Of a stretch of DNA of 64,000 nt, positions 21,370-31,861 are shown piece by piece. The DNA comes from Micrasema longulum. Taxonomy: Eukaryota > Arthropoda > Insecta > Trichoptera > Brachycentridae. The stretch spans positions 1 to 64,000 of the forward strand of contig JAGVSM010002828.1 in NCBI GenBank assembly GCA_022494885.1, read 5' to 3'. The notes beneath the pieces are model-generated. The model was not told where the DNA came from. It worked only from the letters and a program-made list of their open reading frames with translations, and made no database searches. Numbering within the stretch: position 1 is the stretch's first letter; each line of letters begins with the position of its first letter. The translations under genes were made by a program, and so were the position numbers.

Positions 21370-22215
21370 ATTAACAAATTACAACAGGGATGGAGAATAC
21401 CTTAAAGAAGGGAATTATTATTATTATTATTATGGATAACTTATATAGCGCCATTTTCGTAATAAAATACCTCAAGGGCGCTTTAAATAGTGATTCTATT
21501 GTTAAATTAATTTAATTGAAGCTTTTAAATTTGTAATTTAATTCAAACATTTTATTTTTTTGTCACATGCTACGGATTTATTCAAATGATTTAGAAAACA
21601 AGTGGGTTTTAAGTTTTTTTCCGAAACATCACTTCACTTTCACAGCCTCGCACCTCTGCTGGGAGAGCATTCCATGCCATAGGGACTGCGACCGCAAATG
21701 CGCGTTCATTAAATTTAGCTTGCTGTTTGCATAAAGGTATTATAACTTTTCCTCTCGCCGTAGACGTAGCTGATCTAAGCGTGAGACGCCTGTCAGCTAG
21801 TTCATCTGGAATGCATAGTTCCCTTAGATATTCCGGAACAGAGTTGTGCAGTGAATATGGAAGTCTAGGCATTTACAGGCCTAATGACCTGTCAATGGCA
21901 AGTTTAAGTAGCCACTTTACACACTGTGTAACATTCACCATTTTGCCTATGTTCGAACATCCATATTTCTTCAATTTGTCGATTTTAGTGAAATTAAAGA
22001 GCTGAAACCTTTATTGTTCTGAAGATAGTCATTTGACTGAATTATTTCACATACTTGGCAACGCCTGAAAACAATTTACCAATTTTTTAAACTTCTTCTT
22101 GGACCAGTTGGTTTTATTGCAATATTTGAGTTTGTCTAAATGTTTTTAGACAAGAGACTGGATTTCACCCCCTCGGGAGTCGTTAAGATTAACAAATTAC
22201 AACAGAGATGGAGAA
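21370..22215 (+). repeat. FB-1 copy split by an L2-like LINE
   Basis: FB-1 starts at 21370 (acaaattacaacagggatgg), stops after gaagggaat at 21414, and resumes with gaatatggaagtctaggc at 21857. It then runs through the whole body (agctgaaacctttat, ggcaacgcctgaaaac) into a sense end module (ttgagtttgtct, then tggatttcaccccctcggg). A second FB-1 start (acaacagagatggag) follows immediately, so end module and body occur in direct order here. Confidence 0.65.
21415..21855 (-). pseudogene. L2/CR1-like LINE 3' end, antisense, inserted in FB-1
   Basis: The minus strand encodes the C terminus of a LINE RT protein: SVPEYLRELC, RRLTLRSAT, GKVIIP, then NERAFAVAVPMAWNALPAEV (the family's usual F-x-x-A-A/V-P-x-x-W-N-x-L-P signature). 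The stop is followed by a 3' UTR with gcgcccttgaggtattttat and aatggcgctatataagttat, then an (ATT)n tail at 21417-21434. The RT domain itself is missing. The apparent start codon belongs to the flanking FB-1, so it is not a real start. Confidence 0.8.
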
Positions 22216-22264
22216 ACTAACATTGATGACTCATCGCCACACTGCTGCTCTGTCACAAGGATAT

Positions 22265-22440
22265 GGCGGCTTCCGTGGTGTAGTGGTCAAGATGCTTGAC
22301 TCACACTCAGAAGGTTCTGGGTTCGATATCCGGTGAGAACACAAAAAATAAATGTGATTTTTCTCAAGCCTGAGTGTTCTGTAATGTAATTCACCACTGT
22401 AATTGGGCCTCCTGGCCTGTTGTGGTGCAAAAAAAAAACT
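22265..22440 (+). mobile_element. SINE-3, full-length
   Basis: Head ggcggcttccgtggtgtagt, B box gggttcgatatccgg (one base altered from gggttcgattcccgg), body tgtgatttttctcaagcct and gttctgtaatgtaattcacc, end cctggcctgttgtggtgc plus poly(A). About 176 bp. The complete order with a terminal A-run is that of a tRNA-derived SINE. Confidence 0.8.
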
Positions 22441-22444
22441 AATA

Positions 22445-23015
22445 TAATGATATTCTATTCACATAATATAGTTATCAAATATGTTCTACTTGGAATCAAT
22501 TATGACCAAGTAAATCGATGTACACTTTTTTAAATTAAATCTTATCATATAAAAATGTGTTCTTTAATTAATCAATAGTGTGTGCCATTGTTTGAACTAT
22601 ATTTTGTCTCCATCACTTTATTTGACAAGCAACCTATTATTTTAATGACTGCAAACTAGCACTAACTAGGTATCAACTTCTTGAAGTGGTCGTAAACTGT
22701 GATATAAAATAATGCATACATATTTTTTGCGAAGAAAACATTAACTACCTTATTATAATCTTATTGCTGCACTATGACAGTTTTGGGGTGTGGTCAACCT
22801 TACTTGCTTTTAAGTACGTAAGATAAATACGTACTTTTTACTTTACATATAACATATAACATTACACTGAGGCATCCGGACCCGGTCCAACGTTCACGCG
22901 GTAGATGTAGTATGCATTATTTTTCGATGTAGATAATACTTATTTACAAAAAATGTTAAACTGGCCCGTTGAATTACCCTGCCTGCAAGTTTTGGGAAGA
23001 TTACGTCTTCCCGCG
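22445..23015. other. Nothing recognised
   Basis: AT-rich, lying inside the possible pogo-like element; no transposase remnant is visible. Confidence 0.4.
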
Positions 23016-23089
23016 TGAGTCGAATCCCCCCTATAACGTTTTCCCCAATAACGTAGTACCTATCTCAACGTTAAAGGGGGGTTGACTAT

Positions 23090-23439
23090 TTAAAACAATG
23101 GTGGCTAACTTCACCGGAGCCATGGTTAAAATCAAGTAACTTTATTCTAACTGAAAAATGTGGGAGGGAAACAGGAACGCCAACGTGCTTGTATTTATAA
23201 CATTTCAACACACTTTAGACATAGGCGCGTATTTGGCGCTACCAACACAGGAAAACCAATATAATAATAAATTAAGTTAGCAATACAAGAAAATACATAA
23301 AATAATAAATCATTTTTTATCAGCCATAATTAAAATTCACCCAGATGCCTAAAATACAGGCTTTTTAATAACGATAACATTTTATAAATCATTACATCGT
23401 AACAAACTTCAGATGAAAAATTTAATTTATATGTAGTTT
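23090..23439. other. Nothing recognised
   Basis: AT-rich; a 64-codon minus frame (23330-23524) has no similarity. Confidence 0.45.
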
Positions 23440-23690
23440 TTAGACCGGACGCCGGGAGCACATAATCACAGGTGGGAGAACAGTTATATACGATTATAAC
23501 AATAACTGATCCTCTGTTCTCCAAGGGTCGTAACCCCGCGGCACTACGTCACCCGTGCGGATTGATTAGCCCCCTCTACCTCTCCCTCCCAACCCTCCGA
23601 GTGCTGCTCGCCGCACACCGCACACCCCTCGCTATACATAATACCCTGGTCGGTGTACCACCCCTGGACTAGATCAGAATACAAAATGCA
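23440..23690. other. GC-rich island, unassigned
   Basis: Clearly richer in C and CpG than its surroundings, with C-rich runs (accccgcggcactacgtcac; cctctccctcccaaccc). It could be a host promoter or first exon, or a foreign repeat. Overlapping 66- and 67-codon frames on opposite strands give no similarity, so it is not called a gene. Confidence 0.35.
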
Positions 23691-23829
23691 TCCCTGAAAT
23701 TCTCCAGAAGGATCTTTATAGATTGCCGTAATATTTATGGGGTTCATTTAACACGTAGTCCTCGTACTTTGTAATATTTCTTATTTATACCACCTTGGTT
23801 ACGTTATTATAAACTTCAATATATATTTA

Positions 23830-23960
23830 CAATGTATTTATTTATTTATTTATTTCATACACGGTCTAAGCTAATTACAACAGTTACATGAAGAAACAGA
23901 TATAATAAAAACATTAAACTAAGTATACCTATACTGAATTTATATAAACACTTTGATCTC
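23830..23960 (-). repeat. Antisense LINE-type 3' tail
   Basis: A (ttta)n tract at 23832-23856 precedes acacggtctaagctaattac. The layout is that of an antisense jockey-like LINE end (compare 26945, 29225, 47100). Coding sequence is not recognisable. Confidence 0.35.
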
Positions 23961-24004
23961 TTTGAATATTTTGAATTCATTATATTTTTATTTGAAAGAA
24001 TGTG

Positions 24005-24068
24005 CAATAATAATAATAATATTTGGCTGATTTATATAGCGCCATTTTAGCGTGTAAAGCATTATTGT
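24005..24068 (-). repeat. L2-like LINE tail, antisense
   Basis: A (taa)n run at 24008-24023 is followed by gatttatatagcgccatttt, the same 3' UTR signature as at 21.43-21.47 kb. Confidence 0.55.
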
Positions 24069-24069
24069 T

Positions 24070-24885
24070 TTTATAATCTAGATATTTTAAATTTTTTTAG
24101 GGTTTTAATTTATTTATAATTTATTGTTATCAATTTTATAAACAAATTTTGTCGTCTTGTCCTTTTTCTGTCTTTTCGAGTACTAAATAGAGCTAATGCT
24201 AAACTTATGCAGATGTAAATGAGTGTAAGAAAAAAAATTCACATTGTTAGATTTTTTTTGAATATGTTAGTTTTGCCGGGCATAATAGTTTTGAAAACAT
24301 GAAAACAAAACAGCGAAATTTCCTTTCGTACGTTGAACTTCGACTTGCAAAATTTGAAAAGTCTCGTCAATATTTCTGGCGGATGTGACGTCAATTTTCC
24401 TGAAATATCTCTTTTCCGTCCTACGGCATTATTCATCTCTCCCAGGAGATCACGCGAGACAAGAATGCTGCTGATTTCCCAATAGGGATGCATCCAGTAC
24501 AGCCATATTTCTTTCGCAAATACGAATAACCTTAGAGATCCCAGATCTAATTTTTACACGTGCAAAATGTCGAAGACTAGTACCAATCAAATTTGAACAA
24601 ATGTATTCGAAACGAAATCTTTACTATTTTGACAGTTGATCATAAACCTTTTTCAGAATTCTCATACCTTAATGTTTTTTTGTTTTATTTGGTACCAAAT
24701 ATGCTTTCTTAAATATGTTTTTTTTAACTTGTATTTTCTTTTATTTTCCTAAAGGGGCAAAACAATTGTACTACAGATAAAAATCAACGTTATTATTACG
24801 AATAAAATAATACTTTTTTGTCGAAAATGAGTTTAAAAATCAATATATTGTAACAAAACAAATTTAAAACCACTTCGTTTTAAAA
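24070..24885. other. Nothing recognised
   Basis: An 84-codon minus-strand frame (24239-24493) lies in more balanced base composition than its neighbours. I do not recognise the product and do not call it a gene. Confidence 0.35.
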
Positions 24886-24887
24886 AT

Positions 24888-24941
24888 TACACAAGCTTCT
24901 TTATCGTATGTTACGTTTACCTTGATAAAGAAGCTTGTGTA
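24888..24941. repeat. 18-bp-arm perfect hairpin
   Basis: Arms tacacaagcttctttatc (24888-24905) and its exact complement (24924-24941) enclose an 18-base loop. It lies about 80 bp upstream of the LINE-B remnant. No T-run or gene suggests a terminator. Confidence 0.7.
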
Positions 24942-25019
24942 GCTTTGAATCCTGTCGGTAGAAAAAAAATCGTTAAAAATGTTTATTGTTGTTTTGTTTT
25001 TTTTATTTTTTATAATGAG

Positions 25020-26070
25020 TTATCATAAAGTTGATATCAAATATAGAGATAGACGAATAATCCAGGCGCTATACAAGAATGAGGCCGCTTTAATCAGATG
25101 TGACGATGATACAAAAGAAACCAATATAAGACAAGGGGTAAGACAGGGATGCTCACTATCACTTGTTCTTTTTAACGCTTATATACAGGGTGCGATAGAC
25201 GACTTGAGAAAGACGATGAGTCACAGAGAAGGTGTAAAGATACACGGCCAAAAGGTGGATATGATAAGGTTTGCTGACGATATTGCTATGGTTGCTGAAA
25301 GTGAAGAAGAACTGCAAGTGGCCTTAACAACTATGGAAAGCATTCTTTAAAATAACTACAGTATGAAGATAAATAATGACAAAACAAAGCTACTGACTGT
25401 AGACCGAATGCAACACCAGATGAGAGTAGTGATGTCGGGAATACCACTAAAGAACACCAAGGAGTTTGTCTTCCTCGGGAGCAAATTAACGTGGGGCGGT
25501 CGGTCTAAGAGCGAGGTCGACAGCCGTAATACATCAAGCTAGACTTGCATTAAATAAAAGGTCAAAAATAATTGAATCAAATAATATAGACCCAAAACTA
25601 AGAATACTCCTAATCAAGACCTATGTATGGAGTATCTTGATGTATGGCTGCGAGACATGGTGCTTATCCGAAAGAGATAAACGGAGACTAGAGGCTTTTG
25701 AGATGTGGTCCTATAGAAGACTACTAGGAATTTCCTGGAGAGACCACATTACAAATCAGGAGGTTTTTAAAAAAATCGAAGGTGGGAGGCACCTGCTCAG
25801 GACCTTGTCCAAAAGGCGAGCGAGATAGATCGGCCATGTAATACGTCAAGAAGGCCTCCTGCATGTCACATTAGAGGGGATGACCGAGGGGACAAATTCT
25901 AGGGGACGCCCACGCCGAGAGTACCTGGAGGACCTATTAAAGGACGTGCGCTGCTCATCATATGCTGACTTTAAAAGAACCGCACAAGACAGGGAGGAAT
26001 GGAGGAGAAGAATGAATGTAATTGCTGCCAGCCAATCACAGGATTGTAACCAAAGAAGAAGAAAGTTAGC
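25020..26070 (+). pseudogene. LINE-B non-LTR retrotransposon, RT to 3' end
   Basis: This is the largest RT remnant in the window. It shows RRIIQALYKNEAALIR, then IRQGVRQGCSLSLVLFNAYI (RT fingers/palm), IRFADDIAMVAESEEEL (catalytic YADD-type box, here FADD), MKINNDKTK and FVFLGSKL. The post-RT part has IKTYVWSILMYGCETW, LEAFEMWSYRRLLGISWRDH, SRGRPRREYLEDLLKD and AQDREEWRRRM. It ends in an AAGAAGAAG tail. Damage: TAA at 25348-25350, a frameshift near 25530, and TAG at 25826-25828. Endonuclease and ORF1 are absent (5' truncation at about 25020). The layout resembles RTE-type arthropod elements; the clade is inferred. The apparent start at 24979 lies in flanking DNA. Confidence 0.9.
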
Positions 26071-26147
26071 GCTTCAAATATAATTTTTACAATAAATTGT
26101 ATTTTAACATTTATTGCAACAAGGAAGGAAAACACACATAAGAAAAG

Positions 26148-26217
26148 AAGTCTAGGCATTTACAGAGATTATGATTAGTCATTGGTGGTTATGTGTTATA
26201 TTCATCACTCTCTCATT
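26148..26217 (+). repeat. FB-1 fragment
   Basis: gaagtctaggcatttacaga and a diverged gtcattggtgg / ttcatcactct series follow the FB-1 order. Short and decayed. Confidence 0.4.
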
Positions 26218-26219
26218 GT

Positions 26220-26940
26220 TTATTTAGCCAGACAAATCTCACCCTCGTTAATAAATTACTAAACAAAATTTGGCGGTGAAATCACATTCCTCCACATACC
26301 TAAAACCGTTTAAAAGACCCTAGGTCTTCCTAGTAGTAATATTTTTTTGTTTAGATAAACAAGTTAATTTTTAAAACTTTTCAATTTTATACAAATATCG
26401 CGATTTAACTCCACTCCTTTCACTTCCCCTTTCACTGTGAGCCATTGTTGGATAGTGTATTTACTTGTTCCACAATAGCCTATGTCTATTAAAGTAATTT
26501 CACAAATTTTCAGCGTTAGATAAGATTATTATTACCTTTTTTTTTATATATTAAATTTGCACCTATTTTTAAATAACCACTGTTATTTAGTGGGCCAATA
26601 AAACTTGCATATAAATATTATAAACTTTTTGAAAGTGAAATCCATCCCGTCTAAAAAAATTGGTATATATTTAAAACATTGTTTATAAACTCATTAATAA
26701 AAATATTTATTTTACATAACATGACGAGGAATGTGAGATAACGTAATGAGTTTAGAAGGAGTCAGAAAGAGGATGCAGGAAATAATAGGAATAAAAATGT
26801 TTGAAAAATAAAGGAGGTTACGGTTTCAAGGTTATAAATATAGTTATATTTCAGGTGTTTCTCACAAGTGACCAAAGAAAAAATTACACCTTAAAAAAAA
26901 CTTTTTAAAAGGGTAGCAGTTTTGCAGTAGCGGGATATAA
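26220..26940. other. AT-rich stretch, nothing recognised
   Basis: Part of 26430-26500 resembles 2560-2690. No gene is seen. Confidence 0.4.
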
Positions 26941-26944
26941 ACTT

Positions 26945-27105
26945 TTTTTTATTTTTTTATTTATTTATTTATAAATCATATAACCCAAAGTATTTTACAA
27001 GTATAATACGTTGAATTACATTTACAGGAGTTACAACAACTCAATTCGGGACATAAATAATATTATCATTTAGAAAATAACACATATTGAGAACAACAAA
27101 GAAAC
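26945..27105 (-). repeat. Antisense LINE-type 3' tail
   Basis: T-rich (ttta)n sequence at 26950-26976 followed by AT-rich DNA, resembling the 3' ends at 29.2 and 47.1 kb in antisense. No protein match is evident. Confidence 0.3.
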
Positions 27106-27344
27106 AAAGCAAGTTTAGCACCTTTATAGCTAAATATACAACAACAATATATACGCCTTAAACCTTTTCTTACACGAGCAGAGTAAATAAATATAAAAAA
27201 ACGCTTTTAAGAATAAAAAAAAGTAGTGAATCTTCTAAGGGAGATAAGGTCATTAACATCAAATGTCATGCAGGTGATGCTGCCATAGTGACGATGAGAA
27301 TATATCTATCTCAATTAGTAAACATCTGGATGCCTAAGAAATGT

Positions 27345-27670
27345 CGTATAGTACAATGAACGCATGATTATTGGAAACATAATTCGGATATACAAAACGT
27401 GTGTCAGACCAAATCATGGTGTATACAACAAAGGCGAGGATAGATAGAAAGGAAAAAAAATACGAAAAACCAAGTAGAAAAACTAAATAGAAAAACTAAA
27501 TAAAAAACCAAACAACTGCTCAGAACGTCAGAGATGAAAGTACTAAAGGCAATCTCAGGGAAACCCAAAAGAGGCAGAATGTAGAGTCAAGAAGTTAGAC
27601 GGATTTGCAATACCCATTGCATAGTAAATAGATTATGGAGAGAATACGTCAGTAATTCCATTAATCGACA
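27345..27670 (+). pseudogene. LINE-D post-RT fragment
   Basis: It reads IYKTCVRPIMVYTTKA (the post-RT L/Y-K-T-x-V-x-P block), then in another frame LLRTSEMKVLKAISGKPKRG, a TAG stop, SQEVRRICNT and NRLWREYVSNS. This order (P-x-x-x-Y, E-M-K-V-L, R-x-I-C) is that of a LINE C-terminal region and differs from LINE-A, -B and -C. The purine-rich 27440-27510 piece between them is repetitive. RT core and 3' end are missing. Confidence 0.6.
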
Positions 27671-27742
27671 GCTCTAAAATCCTCTATCCCATTGCTCACA
27701 AAATCCCGGCCGTTTGCCGTCTGCGAGTACGTAAGAACGCAA

Positions 27743-27908
27743 AGGACCTTACTTATAAACCTGGTATAAAGTTACATTTAGGCATGGTGGTAAAATTAGG
27801 ATGGGTATACAACCATTATTCTACTACTGTAATAATAATGATATTCCTATCCTCATTCTGCCATTATGCCTGGGCGTAACTTTATACAAGTTTTACAAGT
27901 AAGGCCCT
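27743..27908. mobile_element. Foldback MITE of about 166 bp
   Basis: Imperfect terminal inverted repeats of about 65 bp: left ccttacttataaacctggta, then taaagttacatttaggcat; right ends gcgtaactttatacaag, then ttttacaagtaagg. They leave a short centre (cattattctactactgtaat). Nothing is coded. The structure is that of a small non-autonomous foldback transposon; no target duplication is certain. Confidence 0.65.
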
Positions 27909-28060
27909 AAGGTTTTAGTTGGACGTCTTTGATAAACAAGAATTTCTCTCCTGGGTATACGAGTAAAACCAAAATATTACCAAAAACACCGTAGCTCTAA
28001 GGCCGAGAATGGTTTGAATTTTGTGCCCCGGGGCCGCGATTACAATGAGAAGCTAAGGAT

Positions 28061-28325
28061 GTCATACCTTCACCGTGACGTTATAGTTGAAGATAAAATC
28101 TCCTGAGCGATAACAAAGATACACAACTGACCCCCCGCCTTCATGTTTTGGATAGGTACATTGTACATCTATATGTAACAAGGGAAGCGTGTCCTACGGT
28201 ACACATATCTACGCACTTGAGTGACATACCTTCATTATGACGTCAAAGTTGAAGATACATTTTACAGGGCAATTACGGAGATACACTACCGACCCTCCAC
28301 CTTTAAGTTTTGAGGTTAGCATATC
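28061..28325 (+). repeat. Two-copy direct repeat, period about 162 bp
   Basis: A block of about 100 bp (cataccttcaccgtgacgtt, gttgaagata, gatacacaactgaccc, ccgccttcatgttttg) is repeated from 28223 as cataccttcattatgacgtc, gttgaagata, gatacactaccgaccc, ccacctttaagttttg. The copies are diverged, so the duplication is old. GC content is above that of its surroundings. Function unknown. Confidence 0.6.
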
Positions 28326-28329
28326 GGTT

Positions 28330-29220
28330 TGTATCGACGAATCTAGAACCCTTCGATACGTTTATCCACGCAATAAAAATGATAATTTTTTTGTTCTACT
28401 GATTTAGTTTTTCTTTAATAACGATTTGTTTTAACTTTTAATCGTTCTGAGGTGGCCAGTTTTTTTTTTAAAAGTCTATTTCAAACATGAGAGAGAAATA
28501 CGTATAATTTGAAGTTGAATTAAATTCTGACATACAGTCAGTCTTGAAAACGAAGGGCTAGATGCACAGATAATGTAGCTAGATTCTGCCCGATCAACAA
28601 AAAAGAGTAATCTAGACGTAAAAATGTTGCCACTATAAAATAAAATTTGGTCGTTATATTTGTTCCACCTGCTTTTCTATCGTTCGGTAGATAAATACAG
28701 AAGATACTCGTAGTTAAGTACGGTCTTAGTAATTGTCAAAAATCATTTTCAAGTGAGCATTTTTTCCTTGAATTGGGATTAATTGTTGATTATAATCACT
28801 TTGAAATCGGCAGTTTTTATTATTGAAGCTTATTTAAAATAGAAATGTGAACTTTTTTAAATTTATATGAAGTAAGGAACGCGGACTGAATTTTCGGGGT
28901 CATCCATTGGTTGGATTCGATTATTTGACTTCGAGATAACTAGTCGGTAGATCATACCGAGGTAGATAGAGATAGTACAGAAGTTAAGTATACCGTCTCG
29001 GTATGAGCCGATAAAGACAGCCTTTATAATCGCAGCCCAGGAGAATATTGCATTCCACTAAATATTGAAGACCTATTGTGGAATGCATCAGTGCAAAGGA
29101 AAATAGACGATTGACGATCTGGTGTAATTTGTCAACCAATATTACATAACCACATAGATTCTCAATGCCAAATGCTGTTCATTGAACCGTGAATTTTGAT
29201 TTGAGAATAATCCGCCGAAA
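28330..29220. other. Two short inverted repeats only
   Basis: Short inverted repeats occur at about 28952-29007 (tcataccgag / ctcggtatga) and 29050-29087 (tgcattccac / gtggaatgca). No gene or known repeat is seen. Confidence 0.4.
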
Positions 29221-29224
29221 TAAT

Positions 29225-29835
29225 TAAATTTATTTTATTTTATTTATTATGGTTTAAAAATAATACAATAAATACGACATTGGTATAATAATCACAATTT
29301 TTTATGTTTAGGTATTGTTTATTGATTATGTGTGAACACAAATGCACAAATAAGTAAGAAAAGGGTTTAAATATATATTTATATATTTTATTTTTTTCTT
29401 AAAATTAACTACCTTAATTAAATTCTATTAATAATATAAAAGTTATGACGCTAACCCATACTAACAGTTTATTACAAATCATTTTAGCTAACTAACATAT
29501 GGGACTATTTGATTTAATACATTGCGTTATAGTTCTCCTATAATTATTTGATGTATCGTTAAAGATATCAATTATCAGCATTACTTTTTACTTAATTATA
29601 TAATCTTAACACACGTGATAATGCATTAAGGTGAGCCATATTATTACTAAGGGTTGAAAGATAAAATGTAGTGTACGATCTCAATCGCCGACTGGGAACA
29701 TTCAGGGGTACATCCTTTAAACAAAATGTAGAATCAACATTACAACGAATTATTTTATCAAGTCTAAAATCTGTCTCCTAAATTCCAACTTATCTAGAAC
29801 AAAATATTCTAGGCGCTGATCAGACTGAAGGGTTC
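29225..29835 (-). pseudogene. Jockey-like LINE C-terminal region, antisense
   Basis: Behind an antisense (attta)n tail at 29225-29250, the minus strand reads LEYFVLDKLEFRRQILDL, a frameshift, then LKDVPLNVPSRRLRSYTTFY and NNMAHLNALSRVLRLYN. The order L-E-x-R-R ... N-V-P-S-R-x-L-R ... N-x-L-x-R-x-x-R-x-x-N is that of the C-terminal domain after RT in jockey/CR1-type LINEs. Several stops follow; it is 5'-truncated. Confidence 0.6.
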
Positions 29836-29867
29836 TGCGCAGGTTACATTTAATTCAATTTATGTGC

Positions 29868-30110
29868 AGTGTGATGCTTAGCGCCTTTGCCTACCATGCA
29901 AGAGGTCTATGGTTCGATTCCCGACGCTGTTGACATGAAATATTTGTAAAAAAATGTGTTTTTAGTCCCTTGAGCGGCATCTCAAGCGTAAGACTGATCG
30001 TCTTACCTTTCATAACTATGCAACAAGAGGATCAAAAAATAAAAATCTGAAAAGAAATCAAAAACAATGTCCCAGAACTGCCCTATGTACAAGGGAATAC
30101 AATTATTTGA
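29868..30110 (+). mobile_element. SINE-2
   Basis: Head tgtgatgcttagcgcctttgc, then tgcctaccatgcaagagg, B box tggttcgattccc; body with tctcaagcgtaagactgatc; near-end agaactgccctatgtac. The (gat)n end seen at 4.33 kb is not preserved. Confidence 0.65.
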
Positions 30111-30359
30111 GAAAATGCCAGAAAGCATGGAAAAATGAAAAGGTAGAAATTTGTTTTTAATTAATTGTAAAGAGTATAGAAAATGTAAAAAAAACTATGT
30201 TACATATACTGTAAATAGAGAATATACATAGGTTAACATAAGTGTACCATATTGAACAGATTGAATATTAAAAATTAAGATAAAACTAAACAAAAGACAA
30301 CCTTTGCAAAAAATGTTAGAAATATTATTATTAACAGTAGAATGTGAATTTTAAAAGTA

Positions 30360-30432
30360 AAAATATTTTGTTAAATGTATGTAACCCGTAAGGGTTTATC
30401 AATGAAACATTTTAATAAAATATTTTTTTTTT
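30360..30432 (+). repeat. LINE-type 3' end
   Basis: A gtaacccgtaagggtttatc block, an aataaaata run and A/T tracts resemble the pre-tail blocks at 12.1 and 15.1 kb. Coding sequence is not recognisable upstream. Confidence 0.35.
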
Positions 30433-30474
30433 TTAAAAGATAGTAAGTGTACAATAGTAATAAATAATGTTATC

Positions 30475-30625
30475 ATCATTATTTCATGCTCTAAATGGAG
30501 CATATGGTATCCACAAAAAGACTCCATGCCTCTCTTTCAGCAGCCAAACTCCTTTGCGTCCTCCCGGGTCAGGTTCTCGTCCCGAAGTTCTGACTTAAAC
30601 TGCCGGCGAACTGTCAGCAGTGGAC
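30475..30625 (-). pseudogene. Retroelement C-terminal fragment (LAAEREAW), antisense
   Basis: The reverse complement encodes RSLAAEREAWSLFVDTICSI, preceded by GC-rich sequence (cggttcgccggcagtttaag). It is related to the fragments at 19.43 and 32.80 kb. Confidence 0.5.
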
Positions 30626-30721
30626 ACATAATGTTAGAATGTTAGAATAAGTATAGATGTAAATAGTATGTTGTAAATATATATTGGACTGTGTTTATCA
30701 TAGAATTAAATAAAATATTTT

Positions 30722-30832
30722 AAAAAAGATATGCGAAAAAAATCGATCAAGATACACTGTGATTGGTGTACTAATGCAGTGCCAAATGCATCTTTAGATG
30801 CGAAAATGTAATGAAGATGATGATTATACAGT
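30722..30832 (+). repeat. SINE-2 3' end
   Basis: gatcaagatacactgtgatt, ggtgtactaatgcagtgcc and a gaagatgatgatt tail match the end of SINE-2 at 4260-4345. The tRNA-like head is missing. Confidence 0.6.
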
Positions 30833-30884
30833 GCAATTTATTCAATGTCGTTTTAAGATTAATGATTTATTTATCAAAAACAAG

Positions 30885-31195
30885 AGCAAAATATTACAAC
30901 AGAGATGAAGAACATTTTAGAGAAGGGAATATGTAAATCAAGGCATTTATAGGGCTTGTGATATATCATTGGCTAATTTAAGTGGCCCCATATCATACCA
31001 CGTAAATTTACCGTTTTGCTTATCTTTTAAAATCCATATTTCTTCAATTCTTACTTATTTTTACTTTTGTGAATTTAAAGAACTAAAACCTTTATTGCCA
31101 TGGAAGAGATTCATCTGACTGAATTTTAACACTTACAGGCAACCCTTGAAAACGTTTTTTAATTATTAAAGGAGATTTTTCTTGGATCCCCCCCC
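30885..31195 (+). repeat. FB-1 copy
   Basis: Starts attacaacagagatgaagaa and proceeds through aggcatttatagggcttg, tggctaatttaagtggccc, gaactaaaacctttat and ggcaacccttgaaaacg, ending near a C-run at 31188. One body unit with the end module lost. Confidence 0.65.
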
Positions 31196-31860
31196 CTGCA
31201 ATAAAGTGTAAATGGATGTAAAATAAAAAAAAATATTTTAATTTATGGTAACAACGTGTGAAATCGTAAATTGTAGTTTATTTAAAAAATTATTTATTTT
31301 TCGGTGAAGGAAAAACGTTCACACATTCCAGAGCAAAACAATATTTATTTAAACACCAGGATCACAGAACCGTGTAGAGGTCTCGAGCAATTAATGTCTC
31401 ATTAGGTGGAAGACACGACGCCGTGCACCGAAGACCTTCTAACATAATTCTTTTGACGGCTCATACATTTAACGCTCCCCCATTCTGCTATCCGGGTATT
31501 AATATAACGCTCTCAGCATATTTGTCACAGTTGTAGTCTCGTCTGTCTTAAGGAGGTATTTATTTACTAAAATAAAACTAGCTACGTAACTAATTAATTA
31601 TGAGTAGAAATAGATTCAGAGCAAAATGTAAATGGTAAAAATATATTATTTTGCGTGTCGTAATGCACGGCTTTCATATTTAAATATACAAGGTCCCTGG
31701 TTTAATAATCGGGTTGACAAATATATTTAAATGTTTTATTAATTTAAATTTTTCATTTTTCAAACTATACTATTTATATAATACTTCACAAAACGTTATA
31801 AAAAATACGGTTAAATCCGTGGTAAACTGAAAGATGTTGGTATCAAACCGATATTTTTAT
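31196..31860. other. GC-richer unique patch, unassigned
   Basis: 31360-31545 has more balanced composition than its neighbours (aaccgtgtagaggtctcgag; gacacgacgccgtgcaccg). No frame or splice pattern identifies an exon. It is a candidate for host unique sequence. Confidence 0.3.
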
Positions 31861-31861
31861 T

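Larger units (their letters stand above)
21229..23087. mobile_element. Possible decayed pogo/Tigger-like element (termini only)
   Basis: The left end cagttactctccctataacg sits next to TA. The right end, read in reverse, starts gtcaaccccccttttaacg-like sequence next to TA (13 of 18 positions agree). Both ends carry several TATAACG words just inside. CAGT-type ends with TA target sites are known for pogo/Tigger elements. The interior holds FB-1, an L2-like LINE and SINE-3, and no transposase, so the link between the two ends is an inference. Confidence 0.35.

Noticed and set aside
24239..24493. 84-codon minus-strand ORF in balanced composition
   Set aside because: No family recognised and no second exon or repeat copy to support it; kept only as a remark.
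28061..28325. CRISPR-like array
   Set aside because: Only two long diverged units; no short identical repeats with unique spacers occur anywhere in the window.
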